From: JASHPR01 sp963833885
GTDB taxonomy: Bacteria > Actinomycetota > Actinomycetes > Streptosporangiales > Streptosporangiaceae
Direction of reading: 5' to 3'
Length of the DNA stretch: 64,000 bases
NCBI GenBank assembly: GCA_963833885.1
Contig: CAWHZU010000023.1
Span: 62,001-126,000 of the forward strand
The position numbers and the translations under genes are program-made. Positions 50,257 to 58,404 of the stretch are shown here, piece after piece; the stretch's first letter is position 1, and each line of letters begins with the position of its first letter. Below the pieces are notes generated by a model. That model was given only the letters and a program-made list of their open reading frames with translations. It did no database searches and was not told the origin of the DNA.

Positions 50257-50967
50257 ATGAACGAGACGAAGAACGCAGTGATCACCGGCGCGTCCCGGGG
50301 CCTCGGCCTGGCGCTCGCCCGTGGCCTCGCCGCCGCGGGCTGGTCGCTCGTGATCGACGCCCGGGACCCCGCCGCCCTGGACGACGCGGTGGCCAGTCTG
50401 CCCGGGTCCGGCCGGGTGATCCAGATTGCCGGCGACATCACCGATCCGGCGCACCGCGCCGCGCTCCGCGACGCCGCCGAGGAACTCGGCGGCCCCGACC
50501 TGCTGATCAACAACGCAGGCACGCTCGGCGCCAGCCCGCTCCCCGCGATCGCCGACTACCCGATCGCGGAGCTCAGGGAGGCCTTCGAGGTCAACGTGCT
50601 GGCGCCGCTCGGGCTCACCCAGCTGCTGCTGCCCGCGCTCCGCCGCCACGGCGGCGCGGTGCTGAACGTCACCTCGGACGCGGCGGTCGAGCCCTACGCG
50701 GGCTGGGGCGGCTACGGCGCGGCCAAGGCCGCGCTGGAGCAGGCGAGTCACGTGCTGGCGGCCGAGGAGAACACGGTCAGGGTCTGGTGGGTGGATCCGG
50801 GCGACATCCGCACCCGCATGCACCAGGAGGCGTTCCCCGGGGAGGACATCTCCGACCGCCCGCTGCCAGAGACCGTGATCCCAGGGTTTCTGAGACTTGT
50901 GACGGAACGGTTGCCGGATGGCCGGTACCGCGCGGCCGAGCTGATGCCGTCGGGGGTGGCGTCGTGA
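50257..50967 (+). CDS. Short-chain dehydrogenase/reductase
   Basis: A 236-residue SDR. NAD(P) motif TGASRGLGLALARGLAAAGW, LLINNAGTLG, and the active-site Ser-Tyr-Lys in NVTSDAAVEPYAGWGGYGAAKAA (split: Tyr and Lys are in YGAAK). WVDPGDIRTRMHQEAF covers the usual PG motif. Asp after the second strand (VIDARDP) suggests NAD preference. The stop overlaps the QueA-like start (GTGA), so they are coupled. Substrate unknown. Confidence 0.9.
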   Translation: MNETKNAVITGASRGLGLALARGLAAAGWSLVIDARDPAALDDAVASLPGSGRVIQIAGDITDPAHRAALRDAAEELGGPDLLINNAGTLGASPLPAIADYPIAELREAFEVNVLAPLGLTQLLLPALRRHGGAVLNVTSDAAVEPYAGWGGYGAAKAALEQASHVLAAEENTVRVWWVDPGDIRTRMHQEAFPGEDISDRPLPETVIPGFLRLVTERLPDGRYRAAELMPSGVAS

Positions 50968-52064
50968 CCGCCGTCGCTGAGTTGGTCGACGCGCGCGATG
51001 CCCTCGCGTTCACCCTGCCCCCCGAGCGCGAGGCGCACCAGCCGCCCGAGGCCAGGGGCGTGCCCAGGGACGGTGTGGCCATGCTGGTCAGCCGCGGGGC
51101 GGCCGGCGAGATCAGCCACCACGCCTTTACCGAGCTGCCCTCGCTGCTGCTGCCCGGTGACCTGCTGGTGGTCAACACATCGGCCACGCTGCCAGCGGCC
51201 GTGCGGCTGACCCGTCAGCAGCTGACCGGGCGGGTCGTGCCCACCGGGCTCGCCGTGCACTTCTCCACGCCGCTGCCGGACGGGGACTGGCTGGTCGAGC
51301 TGCGCGAGGTTCGCGGCGGCAGCACGGCGCCGTACCAGGGCGGGTGGCCGGGCTGGGACGGGGGGCCGGGCCAGGAACTCCCGCTGCCCGGCGGGGCGGT
51401 GCTGACCCTGGGCTCGCGGTTCACCTCACGGCTGTGGCGGGCCAGGCTGTCGACCGCGGTCGTGCCTTACCTGCTGCGGCACGGCTCGCCGATCAGGTAC
51501 TCGTACGTGCAGCGGCCGTGGCCGATCGAGTCGTACCAGACCGTGTTCGGCACCACCCCGGGCAGCGCGGAAATGCCGAGCGCGAGCCGCCCGTTCACGC
51601 CGGAGATCGTCGCCAGGCTGGTCGCGCGGGGCATCACGTTCGCGCCGATCACCCTGCACACCGGCGTCTCCTCGCTGGAGGGCGATGAAGATCCCTACCC
51701 CGAGCCGTTCGACGTCCCGCCGGCCACGGCCCGGCTGGTGAACCTGACCAGGCGCAGCGGCGGCCGGGTGATCGCCGTCGGCACCACTGTGGTGCGCGCG
51801 CTCGAGACCGCCGCGCGGGCAGCCGGAGCGGGCCCGAACCTGGTCCTGCCCGCGGGCGGCTGGACCGAGCACATCGTGACGCCCTGCAGCCCGCTGCTGG
51901 CCGTCGACGGGCTGGTCACCGGCCTGCACGAGCCGCGTTCCTCGCATCTGCGGATGCTCGCGGCGTTCGCCGGGCTCGACCTGCTCGGCCGCTGCTACGA
52001 GGCCGCGATCGACCGCGGCTATCTCTGGCACGAGTTCGGCGACCTGCACCTGCTGCTGCCCTGA
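50964..52064 (+). CDS. queA: QueA-like S-adenosylmethionine:tRNA ribosyltransferase-isomerase
   Basis: A 366-residue protein of the QueA family. It has DLLVVNTSATLPAAV, LREVRGGSTAPYQGGW (an insertion here), YLLRHGSPIRYSYVQRPWPI, ESYQTVFGTTPGSAEMPSAS and VIAVGTTVVRALETAA, with FAPITLHTGVSSLEGDEDPY near the middle. QueA transfers the ribose of SAM to preQ1 in tRNA in queuosine synthesis. No other queuosine gene is in the window, and actinobacterial homologues like this are often coupled to an SDR. GTG 50964 overlaps the SDR stop. Confidence 0.85.
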   Translation: MTAVAELVDARDALAFTLPPEREAHQPPEARGVPRDGVAMLVSRGAAGEISHHAFTELPSLLLPGDLLVVNTSATLPAAVRLTRQQLTGRVVPTGLAVHFSTPLPDGDWLVELREVRGGSTAPYQGGWPGWDGGPGQELPLPGGAVLTLGSRFTSRLWRARLSTAVVPYLLRHGSPIRYSYVQRPWPIESYQTVFGTTPGSAEMPSASRPFTPEIVARLVARGITFAPITLHTGVSSLEGDEDPYPEPFDVPPATARLVNLTRRSGGRVIAVGTTVVRALETAARAAGAGPNLVLPAGGWTEHIVTPCSPLLAVDGLVTGLHEPRSSHLRMLAAFAGLDLLGRCYEAAIDRGYLWHEFGDLHLLLP

Positions 52065-52240
52065 CTGGCCGGCAGCGCAGCGCCCCGGCTCTGTCCGGCT
52101 GCCCGCGGACAAAGCTGGGGCAGTCCGCTCGAACGCGGGTGATCCGCCGAAGCACCCGGGCCTCGCCGCCGCCGCGATTACGGTGATCGGCATCTGGCGA
52201 CTCGGTAACGGTCACCGCCCACGGCGGCTCGGGGGATGCG

Positions 52241-53614
52241 ATGAGAATGGGGGCCGGGCTCCTTGCTGCCGCGACGACATGCGCGCTGCTCGGGTCGGCG
52301 GCGACAGCAAACGCCAGTGCCGATTCAACGGGCGTCGTGCCGTCCGCGCGCGCCGCCGCCGCGGTGAGCCCGCCGCCCACCAGCGCGGAGTGCCTCGAGG
52401 CTCTCGGCGTCGCCTGCTACCGGCCGCGGCAGCTCCAGCGGGCATACGGCCTGGGGCCGCTGTATGCGCGGGGCTACAGCGGCCGCGGCCGGACGATCGT
52501 GATCGTCGACCCGATCGGCTCGCCGACCATCGGCGCCGACCTCGCGGCCTTCGACCGCAGCTTCGGCCTGCCGGCCCCGCCCGCGTTCCGGGTGCTGCAG
52601 CCCGAGGGCCCGGTCCCGCCGTTCGACCCCGGCAACGCCGGCATGGTCGACAAGGCCGGCGAGACCACGCTGGACGTGGAGTGGGCACACGCCATGGCCC
52701 CGGGCGCGGACATCCTGCTGGTCGAGACGCCGGCCGAGGAGACCGCCACCGGCGGCGGCTTCCCGCAGATGATCGCGGCCGAGAACTACGTGATCGAGCA
52801 CAACCTGGGCGACGTCATCAGCCAGAGCTTCAGCCTCCCCGAGCAGAACTTCCCGAGCCGGGCGTACGTGCTGCGGCTTCGCTACGCGTACGTCGACGCC
52901 CGGCGGCACCGCGTCACCGTGCTCGGCGCGTCGAACGACAACGGCGTTACCGGCTTCAACCGGACCGGCAACGCCTTCTACCACCACCGCGTGGTGCAGT
53001 GGCCAGCCTCCGATCCACTGGTAACCGGCGTCGGCGGCACCACGCTGCACCTCACCCAGTCGGGCACGCGGACGTCGCCGGACACCGCCTGGAACGACAC
53101 CTGGAACCCCGCGGTGGCGGCACTCTCACAGCAGACGGTGCCGTTTCCGTGGGCCAGCAGCGGAGGGCTGTCCAGGTTCTTCGCCCGCCCCGCCTACCAG
53201 GACGGCGTGCGCCGCGTGGCCGGGAACCGGCGCGGTGTCCCCGACATCTCGATGAGCGCCGCGCTGAGCGGCTCGGTGCTCATCTACCACTCCTTCCCGG
53301 GGGCCGCCGCCGGCTGGTACACGGCCGGCGGAACCAGCGAAGCGACCCCCGAGTTCGCCGGCATCGTCGCGATCGCCGACCAGTACACGGGCCACCGTCT
53401 CGGGCTGATCAACCCGGCGCTCTACCGGCTCGAGGCGGCGCGCGCTCCCGGCATCGTCGACGTCACCAAGGGCAGTAACTCGGTGGCGTTCACGCAGAAC
53501 GGCCGGACCTTCGCCGTCCGCGGATACCGGGCCGGCCCCGGCTATGACCTGGTCACGGGCGTCGGCACGATAAACGCCGCCCGCTTCGTGCCCGAGCTGG
53601 CGGCGGCCGGGTAG
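52241..53614 (+). CDS. Secreted S53 sedolisin-type serine-carboxyl peptidase
   Basis: A 457-residue secreted protease. The signal peptide is about 1-26 (GLLAAATTCALLGSAATANA). The catalytic pair is Glu141/Asp145 in ETTLDVEWAHAMAP. The nucleophile is Ser366 in YTAGGTSEATPEFAGIVA, the family SGTSxxxP region. ITVIVDPIGSP-like strands begin the fold, and ASNDNGVTGF is the oxyanion-hole region. There is no long N-terminal prodomain, so it is a short sedolisin acting outside the cell, typically at acid pH. The C-terminus lists YDLVTGVGTINAARFV, the usual Ca-binding end. Confidence 0.87.
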   Translation: MRMGAGLLAAATTCALLGSAATANASADSTGVVPSARAAAAVSPPPTSAECLEALGVACYRPRQLQRAYGLGPLYARGYSGRGRTIVIVDPIGSPTIGADLAAFDRSFGLPAPPAFRVLQPEGPVPPFDPGNAGMVDKAGETTLDVEWAHAMAPGADILLVETPAEETATGGGFPQMIAAENYVIEHNLGDVISQSFSLPEQNFPSRAYVLRLRYAYVDARRHRVTVLGASNDNGVTGFNRTGNAFYHHRVVQWPASDPLVTGVGGTTLHLTQSGTRTSPDTAWNDTWNPAVAALSQQTVPFPWASSGGLSRFFARPAYQDGVRRVAGNRRGVPDISMSAALSGSVLIYHSFPGAAAGWYTAGGTSEATPEFAGIVAIADQYTGHRLGLINPALYRLEAARAPGIVDVTKGSNSVAFTQNGRTFAVRGYRAGPGYDLVTGVGTINAARFVPELAAAG

Positions 53615-53627
53615 GTTAGGCACCGCC

Positions 53628-54830
53628 ATGGCCACGAACCAGATGACGCTGCTCGTCACCGTGACCGGGCGCGACCGGCCCGGGGTCACCTCACGGCTGT
53701 TTTCCGTGCTCGCCGCGCACGAGCTGAGCGTGCTCGACGTCGAGCAGGTGGTGATCCGCGGCCGCCTGGTGCTCGGCGTGCTGCTGTCCTGCGGCGACGC
53801 CCCCGACCTCACCGCTATTCACCGTCAGGTGACCGCGGTCGCCGCCGACCTTGGCCTGGAGGCCGAGATCACCGCGGGCTCCGCCGAGCCGGCGCTGCGC
53901 CGTGGCAGGCTGCACGTGACGGTCCTCGGCAGCATGCTTCCCCCGGCCGCGATCGCCGCGATCGCCGGGCGGATCGCCGCCAACGGCGCGAACATCGACC
54001 GCATCTCCCGGCTGGCGCACCGCCCGGTGACCTGCATCGAGTTCGACGTCTCCGGGGCCGACCCGGCCACCCTGCGCACCGCGCTGGCCAGCGAGTCCAT
54101 CGAGCAAGGCGTGGACGTCGCCGTGCAGCGCGGCGGCCTGCACCGGCGGGCCATGCGCCTGGTCGTGATGGACGTCGACTCCACGCTGGTCAGCGGCGAG
54201 GCCATCGACCTGCTCGCGGCGCGCGCCGGGTCCGCGGCGAAGGTAGCCGAGATCACCGCCGCGACGATGCGCGGCGAACTGGACTTCGCCGCGGCGCTGC
54301 GGGAGCGCGTTGCCCTGCTCGCCGGGCTCGACGCCGCGGTTATCGACGAGGTTCGCGCCGAGCTGCGGCTGGCCCCGGGCGCCCGGACCCTGATCCGCAC
54401 GCTGCGGCGGCTCGGCTACAAGTGCGGCATCGTCAGCGGCGGCTTCACCCAGTTCACCGACGAGCTCGCCGCCGACCTCGGGCTTGACTACGCCGAGGCC
54501 AACACCCTGGAAATCAAGGATGGCAAGCTCACCGGCCAGGTCACCGGCTCGATCGTCGACCGGGCGGGCAAGGCGACCGCGCTGCGCGACTTCGCCGCCC
54601 AGGCCGGGGTTCCGCTGAGCCAGACCGTGGCGGTCGGTGACGGCGCGAACGACCTGGACATGATCGCCGCCGCCGGGCTCGGTATCGCGTTCAACGCCAA
54701 GCCAGCGGTGCGGGACGCCGCCGACGCCTCGGTCAGCGTCCCTCATCTGGACGCGATCCTGCACCTGCTCGGGATCTCGCGCGACGACGTCGAGGCCGCC
54801 GACGCCGAGGACCAGGCACCGTCCGCCTGA
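53628..54830 (+). CDS. serB: Phosphoserine phosphatase SerB with ACT domains
   Basis: A 400-residue protein. Two ACT-like regions cover about 5-165 (VTVTGRDRPGVTSRLFSVLA; MLPPAAIAAIAGRIAANGAN). The HAD phosphatase is about 175-390 with DVDSTLVSGEAIDLLA (Asp182 nucleophile, Asp184), GIVSGGFTQFTDELA, and GDGANDLDMIAAAGLGIAFN. It dephosphorylates L-phosphoserine in serine synthesis; ACT domains allow control by serine. Length and architecture match mycobacterial SerB2. It is 14 bases after the sedolisin gene but probably expressed on its own. Confidence 0.93.
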   Translation: MATNQMTLLVTVTGRDRPGVTSRLFSVLAAHELSVLDVEQVVIRGRLVLGVLLSCGDAPDLTAIHRQVTAVAADLGLEAEITAGSAEPALRRGRLHVTVLGSMLPPAAIAAIAGRIAANGANIDRISRLAHRPVTCIEFDVSGADPATLRTALASESIEQGVDVAVQRGGLHRRAMRLVVMDVDSTLVSGEAIDLLAARAGSAAKVAEITAATMRGELDFAAALRERVALLAGLDAAVIDEVRAELRLAPGARTLIRTLRRLGYKCGIVSGGFTQFTDELAADLGLDYAEANTLEIKDGKLTGQVTGSIVDRAGKATALRDFAAQAGVPLSQTVAVGDGANDLDMIAAAGLGIAFNAKPAVRDAADASVSVPHLDAILHLLGISRDDVEAADAEDQAPSA

Positions 54831-54844
54831 CCGACGGTCGCCGC

Positions 54845-54868
54845 CCACCTAACCGACGCGTTAGGTGG
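54845..54868. terminator. Hairpin between convergent serB and hppA
   Basis: CCACCTAA (54845-54852) and TTAGGTGG (54861-54868) form an 8-base stem with an 8-base loop. The right arm includes the hppA stop codon. Position between two converging genes suits a two-way terminator. Confidence 0.5.
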
Positions 54869-57287
54869 TCTTGGTCGTCTCCGCAGCCGTCTTGCCGTCG
54901 TCATCTGCGGTCGCGTCGGCCGCACCCTTGGCCGCGTCCGAGCTGGCGCCCGCGCCCTTGCTCGCCTCGACGGCGGCGGGCTCGGCGCTCGGCCCCGGGC
55001 CTGCCGCGGCGTCGGCCGCGGCCTCGGGCGTGCCCGCGGCGATGTTGGTGGACCGGCGCTTGGAGATCACCACGGCGCCCACGACGATGATCACGGCGCC
55101 GAGCGCGACGCCGACCCGCAGCCCGTCGTTGTGGGCGTACTTGACCACGCTGGTCGCGATCAGCAGCGAGACCAGGTTCATCACCTTGATCAGCGGGTTG
55201 ATGGCCGGGCCAGCGGTGTCCTTGAACGGGTCGCCGACCGTGTCGCCGATGATCGTCGCTTCGTGCGCCTCGGAACCCTTGCCGCCGTGGAAGCCGTCCT
55301 CGACGAGCTTCTTGGCGTTGTCCCAGGCCCCGCCGGAGTTGGCCAGGAACACCGCCATCAGCACGCCGACCGCGATGGCGCCGGCCAGGAAGGCGCCGAG
55401 CGGCGCGTACCCGAACGCGAAGCCGACCGCGATCGGCGTCAGCACCGCCAGCAGCCCCGGGGTGGCCAGCTCGCGCAGCGAGTCCTTGGTGCAGATGTCG
55501 ACCACCGCGCCGTAGTCCGGCTTCTCGGTGTAGTCCATGATCCCCGGGTGGATCCGGAACTGATTGCGTACCTCCAGCACCACCCGCCCGGCCGCCCGGC
55601 CAACCGCGCGGATCAGCAGGCCGGCAAACATGAACACGACCGCGCCGCCGATGATGAGGCCCACCAGGACGTTAGGCCGGTCGATGGACAGGCTGAACGT
55701 GCCGGCCGCCGAGCCGAGCGCCTGCTCGACGTCGGTACGGAACGCGCCGAACAGCGCGGTCGCCGCCAGCACGGCGGTCGCGATCGCGATGCCCTTGGTG
55801 ATGGCCTTGGTGGTGTTGCCGATCGCGTCCAGGTGCGTCAGGATCTCCGCGGGCTCGCCCTCGAACTCGCCTGACATCTCGGCGATGCCCTGCGCGTTGT
55901 CGGTCACCGGGCCGAACGAGTCCATGGACACGATCACGCCGACCGTGGTCAGCAGGCCGGTGCCGGCCAGCGCAACCGCGAACAGGGCAACCGTGGCGTT
56001 GCCGGTGCCCAGCAGGAACGCGCCATACACGGCCGCGCCGATCAGCAGCGCCGAGTAGACCGCGGACTCGAGCCCGATCGCGATGCCGGACAGGATGACC
56101 GTGGCCGCCCCGGTCTCCGAGCTCTGCCCGATCTCGCGGACCGGCTTGCGGTTGGTCTCGGTGAAGTACCCGGTCAGCAGCTGGATCGCGCTGGCCAGCA
56201 CCAGGCCGATCACCACCGCGCCGATGGCCAGCCACCGCGGGTTGCCGTTGTAGCTGGCGATGGAGCCGGTAACCCCGGACAGCTCGCTGAAGTGCGCGGG
56301 CAGGAACAGGAACGAGGCCCCGATGACAAGGATCAGCGAGAACACCGCCGAGATGAAGAACCCGCGGTTGATCGCGGTCATGCCGCTGCGGTCGGACTTG
56401 CGCGGCGCGACCGCGAAGATGCCGACGACCGCGGTGATCACGCCGATCATGGGGATGATCAGCGGGAAGACCAGCCCCTTGTCGCCGAACGCCACCTTGC
56501 CCAGGATCAGCGCGGCCACCAGCATGACCGAGTACGACTCGAACAGGTCGGCGGCCATGCCCGCGCAGTCGCCCACGTTGTCGCCGACGTTGTCGGCGAT
56601 CGTCGCCGCGTTCCTCGGGTCGTCCTCGGGGATGCCCTTCTCGACCTTGCCGACCAGGTCCGCCCCGACGTCGGCGGCCTTGGTGTAGATGCCACCGCCG
56701 ACACGCATGAACATGGCGAGCAGCGCCGCACCGAAGCCGAAGCCCTCGAGCACGCTCGGCGCGTTGGACCTGTAAATGACCACCACCAGCGCCGCGCCGA
56801 ACAGGCCGAGGCCGACGGTGAACATGCCGGCCACGCCGCCGGTCCGGAACGCGATCCGCATCGCCGAGTGCTCGCCGGACTCCTTGGCCGCCGCGGCGAC
56901 CCGCACGTTGCCGCGCACGCACAGCGACATGCCGGTAAACCCGGTGAGCCCCGAGAACAGGGCGCCGACCAGGAAGAACAATGAACGGCCCCAGCGGACC
57001 GCGTCGCCATCAGCGGGGAGCACCGCCAGGACGAAAAAGATGATCACGACGAACACGCCGAGGGTGCGGAACTGGCGCCGCAGATACGCCGCCGCGCCCT
57101 CCTGCACCGCCAGCGAGATCTCCTGCATCTTCTGCGTGCCCTTGCTGGCGGCGAGCACCTCGCGGACCAGCAGGCCGGCGACGCCGAGCGCGCACAGTGC
57201 GACCACGCCCACGACGATCACCCAGGTGAGGTTTGAGCCGGTTACCCCGACTTGCCCACCTGCTAGGGCGAGGCTGACCTTAGACAT
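54861..57287 (-). CDS. hppA: Membrane H+-translocating pyrophosphatase
   Basis: An 808-residue integral membrane protein with about 16 helices. Pyrophosphatase marks include the substrate motif YTKAADVGADLVGKVEKGIP and ADNVGDNVGDCAGMAADLFE, and further Asp-rich loops DTVGDPFKDTAGPAINPLIK. GNTTKAITKG carries the Lys typical of the K+-independent type II class. It uses PPi hydrolysis to pump protons. A 55-residue Ala-rich charged tail is added. ATG 57287 follows AGGAGG. From memory hppA lies next to bldG in Streptomyces, as here. Confidence 0.95.
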   Translation of the reverse strand: MSKVSLALAGGQVGVTGSNLTWVIVVGVVALCALGVAGLLVREVLAASKGTQKMQEISLAVQEGAAAYLRRQFRTLGVFVVIIFFVLAVLPADGDAVRWGRSLFFLVGALFSGLTGFTGMSLCVRGNVRVAAAAKESGEHSAMRIAFRTGGVAGMFTVGLGLFGAALVVVIYRSNAPSVLEGFGFGAALLAMFMRVGGGIYTKAADVGADLVGKVEKGIPEDDPRNAATIADNVGDNVGDCAGMAADLFESYSVMLVAALILGKVAFGDKGLVFPLIIPMIGVITAVVGIFAVAPRKSDRSGMTAINRGFFISAVFSLILVIGASFLFLPAHFSELSGVTGSIASYNGNPRWLAIGAVVIGLVLASAIQLLTGYFTETNRKPVREIGQSSETGAATVILSGIAIGLESAVYSALLIGAAVYGAFLLGTGNATVALFAVALAGTGLLTTVGVIVSMDSFGPVTDNAQGIAEMSGEFEGEPAEILTHLDAIGNTTKAITKGIAIATAVLAATALFGAFRTDVEQALGSAAGTFSLSIDRPNVLVGLIIGGAVVFMFAGLLIRAVGRAAGRVVLEVRNQFRIHPGIMDYTEKPDYGAVVDICTKDSLRELATPGLLAVLTPIAVGFAFGYAPLGAFLAGAIAVGVLMAVFLANSGGAWDNAKKLVEDGFHGGKGSEAHEATIIGDTVGDPFKDTAGPAINPLIKVMNLVSLLIATSVVKYAHNDGLRVGVALGAVIIVVGAVVISKRRSTNIAAGTPEAAADAAAGPGPSAEPAAVEASKGAGASSDAAKGAADATADDDGKTAAETTKTT

Positions 57288-57491
57288 CTGTTGTCCTCCT
57301 TGACGGCGCAGCCGGGCGTCGCGCGAAGCTGCCCGGTGCGCGCCCACACCAAACGGGCATGGGCGTGTCGAACCTGGCCGACTGGTGCCACAACGGCAGT
57401 GCCGGGGAGTCTACGCATCTGAATCGGAGAATGATAATGCGCCCCCGCCCGTCACGCCATCACGACCTGATCGAAACGCGGTGAAATCCGG

Positions 57492-57857
57492 TCAGGCCTG
57501 CAGCCCGACGGACGGCCAGCTCATCCGGATGCTGGTCCCCGCGGCGGTTTCGTGGATCTGAACGTCGTCGGCCAGCTCGGCGATCACGGCCAGCCCGAAG
57601 CCCTGCGGCCGGCCGGTGTCGGTGACTTCCACCTCGAACCGCCCGGCCTGGTCGGTCAGCGCGATCCTGACCGGCTCGGCCGGGCAGTGCAGCCGATGCG
57701 CCTCGACCGCTCGCGAGCAGGCCTCCCCGACGGCCAGCCGCACCTCGTCGAGGAGCGCTTCGTCGACACCGCTTCGCCTGGCCACCGCGGTGGCGACCAG
57801 CCGCGCGGTGCGCACGTGGGCGGGCAGAGCGGTGAAGCTGACTTCAACTGTGGGCAT
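57492..57857 (-). CDS. Anti-sigma-factor-like ATP-binding protein (RsbW/SpoIIAB type)
   Basis: A 121-residue GHKL ATPase of the anti-sigma-factor group: LLDEVRLAVGEACSRAVEAH (N-box, with Ser in place of the usual Asn) and VTDTGRPQGFGLAVIAELAD (G-box). It lies 20 bases after a BldG-like anti-anti-sigma gene, as in Streptomyces. The N-box change may weaken ATP or Mg binding and thus kinase activity. Expected role: binds a sigma factor or BldG and passes on stress or development signals. Confidence 0.85.
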   Translation of the reverse strand: MPTVEVSFTALPAHVRTARLVATAVARRSGVDEALLDEVRLAVGEACSRAVEAHRLHCPAEPVRIALTDQAGRFEVEVTDTGRPQGFGLAVIAELADDVQIHETAAGTSIRMSWPSVGLQA

Positions 57858-57877
57858 GTCGGCGTGTCAGCCAGCGA

Positions 57878-58228
57878 CTACTTCTCGGATTTTCTGGCCG
57901 TGATCGCCTCGTCCACGGTGTCGTGGATGCCGAACACCTTGGTGAGCCCGGTGATCCGGAAGATCTTGAGAATCCGCTCCTGCGTGCACACCAGGTCGAG
58001 GGACCCGTCGTGGGCCCGGACCCGCTTCAGGCCGCCGACCAGGACTCCAAGGCCGGTGGAGTCGAGGAACTCGACCTTTTCCATATTCACGACGAGCTGG
58101 TAGAAACCGGTGTTGACCAGCTCGATCAATAGCTCACGCAAGCGCGGCGCGGTGTAGACGTCGATCTCGCCTTCCACCTCGACGATCTCGATCCCATCCT
58201 TGCTGTGGTGATCCAACTTCAGATCCAC
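57878..58228 (-). CDS. bldG: BldG-like STAS anti-anti-sigma factor
   Basis: A 116-residue STAS protein closely resembling Streptomyces BldG along its length: VEGEIDVYTAPRLRELLIEL, the phosphorylation-site segment FLDSTGLGVLVGGLKRVRAH with the conserved Ser, and ERILKIFRITGLTKVFGIHD. BldG is phosphorylated by anti-sigma kinases and frees sigma factors controlling development and stress. The order hppA, ATPase, bldG, helicase matches that known context (recalled, not searched). Present also in non-sporulating actinobacteria. Confidence 0.88.
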   Translation of the reverse strand: MDLKLDHHSKDGIEIVEVEGEIDVYTAPRLRELLIELVNTGFYQLVVNMEKVEFLDSTGLGVLVGGLKRVRAHDGSLDLVCTQERILKIFRITGLTKVFGIHDTVDEAITARKSEK

Positions 58229-58404
58229 AAATCCTCCAGCGCCATGCGGTTAGGTCAGAGCGTGCCGCCCCGGGCCGCCCCTGGGCCGGAACACACGCCC
58301 GGCCGGGCCATGCTACTCGCGCGCATTCAATCACGCTCTGAGGTCATGTCTATACCAGATCGGAGTTGGAGGCACCTTGCCTGGCGATGACACACTGAAA
58401 CCCT

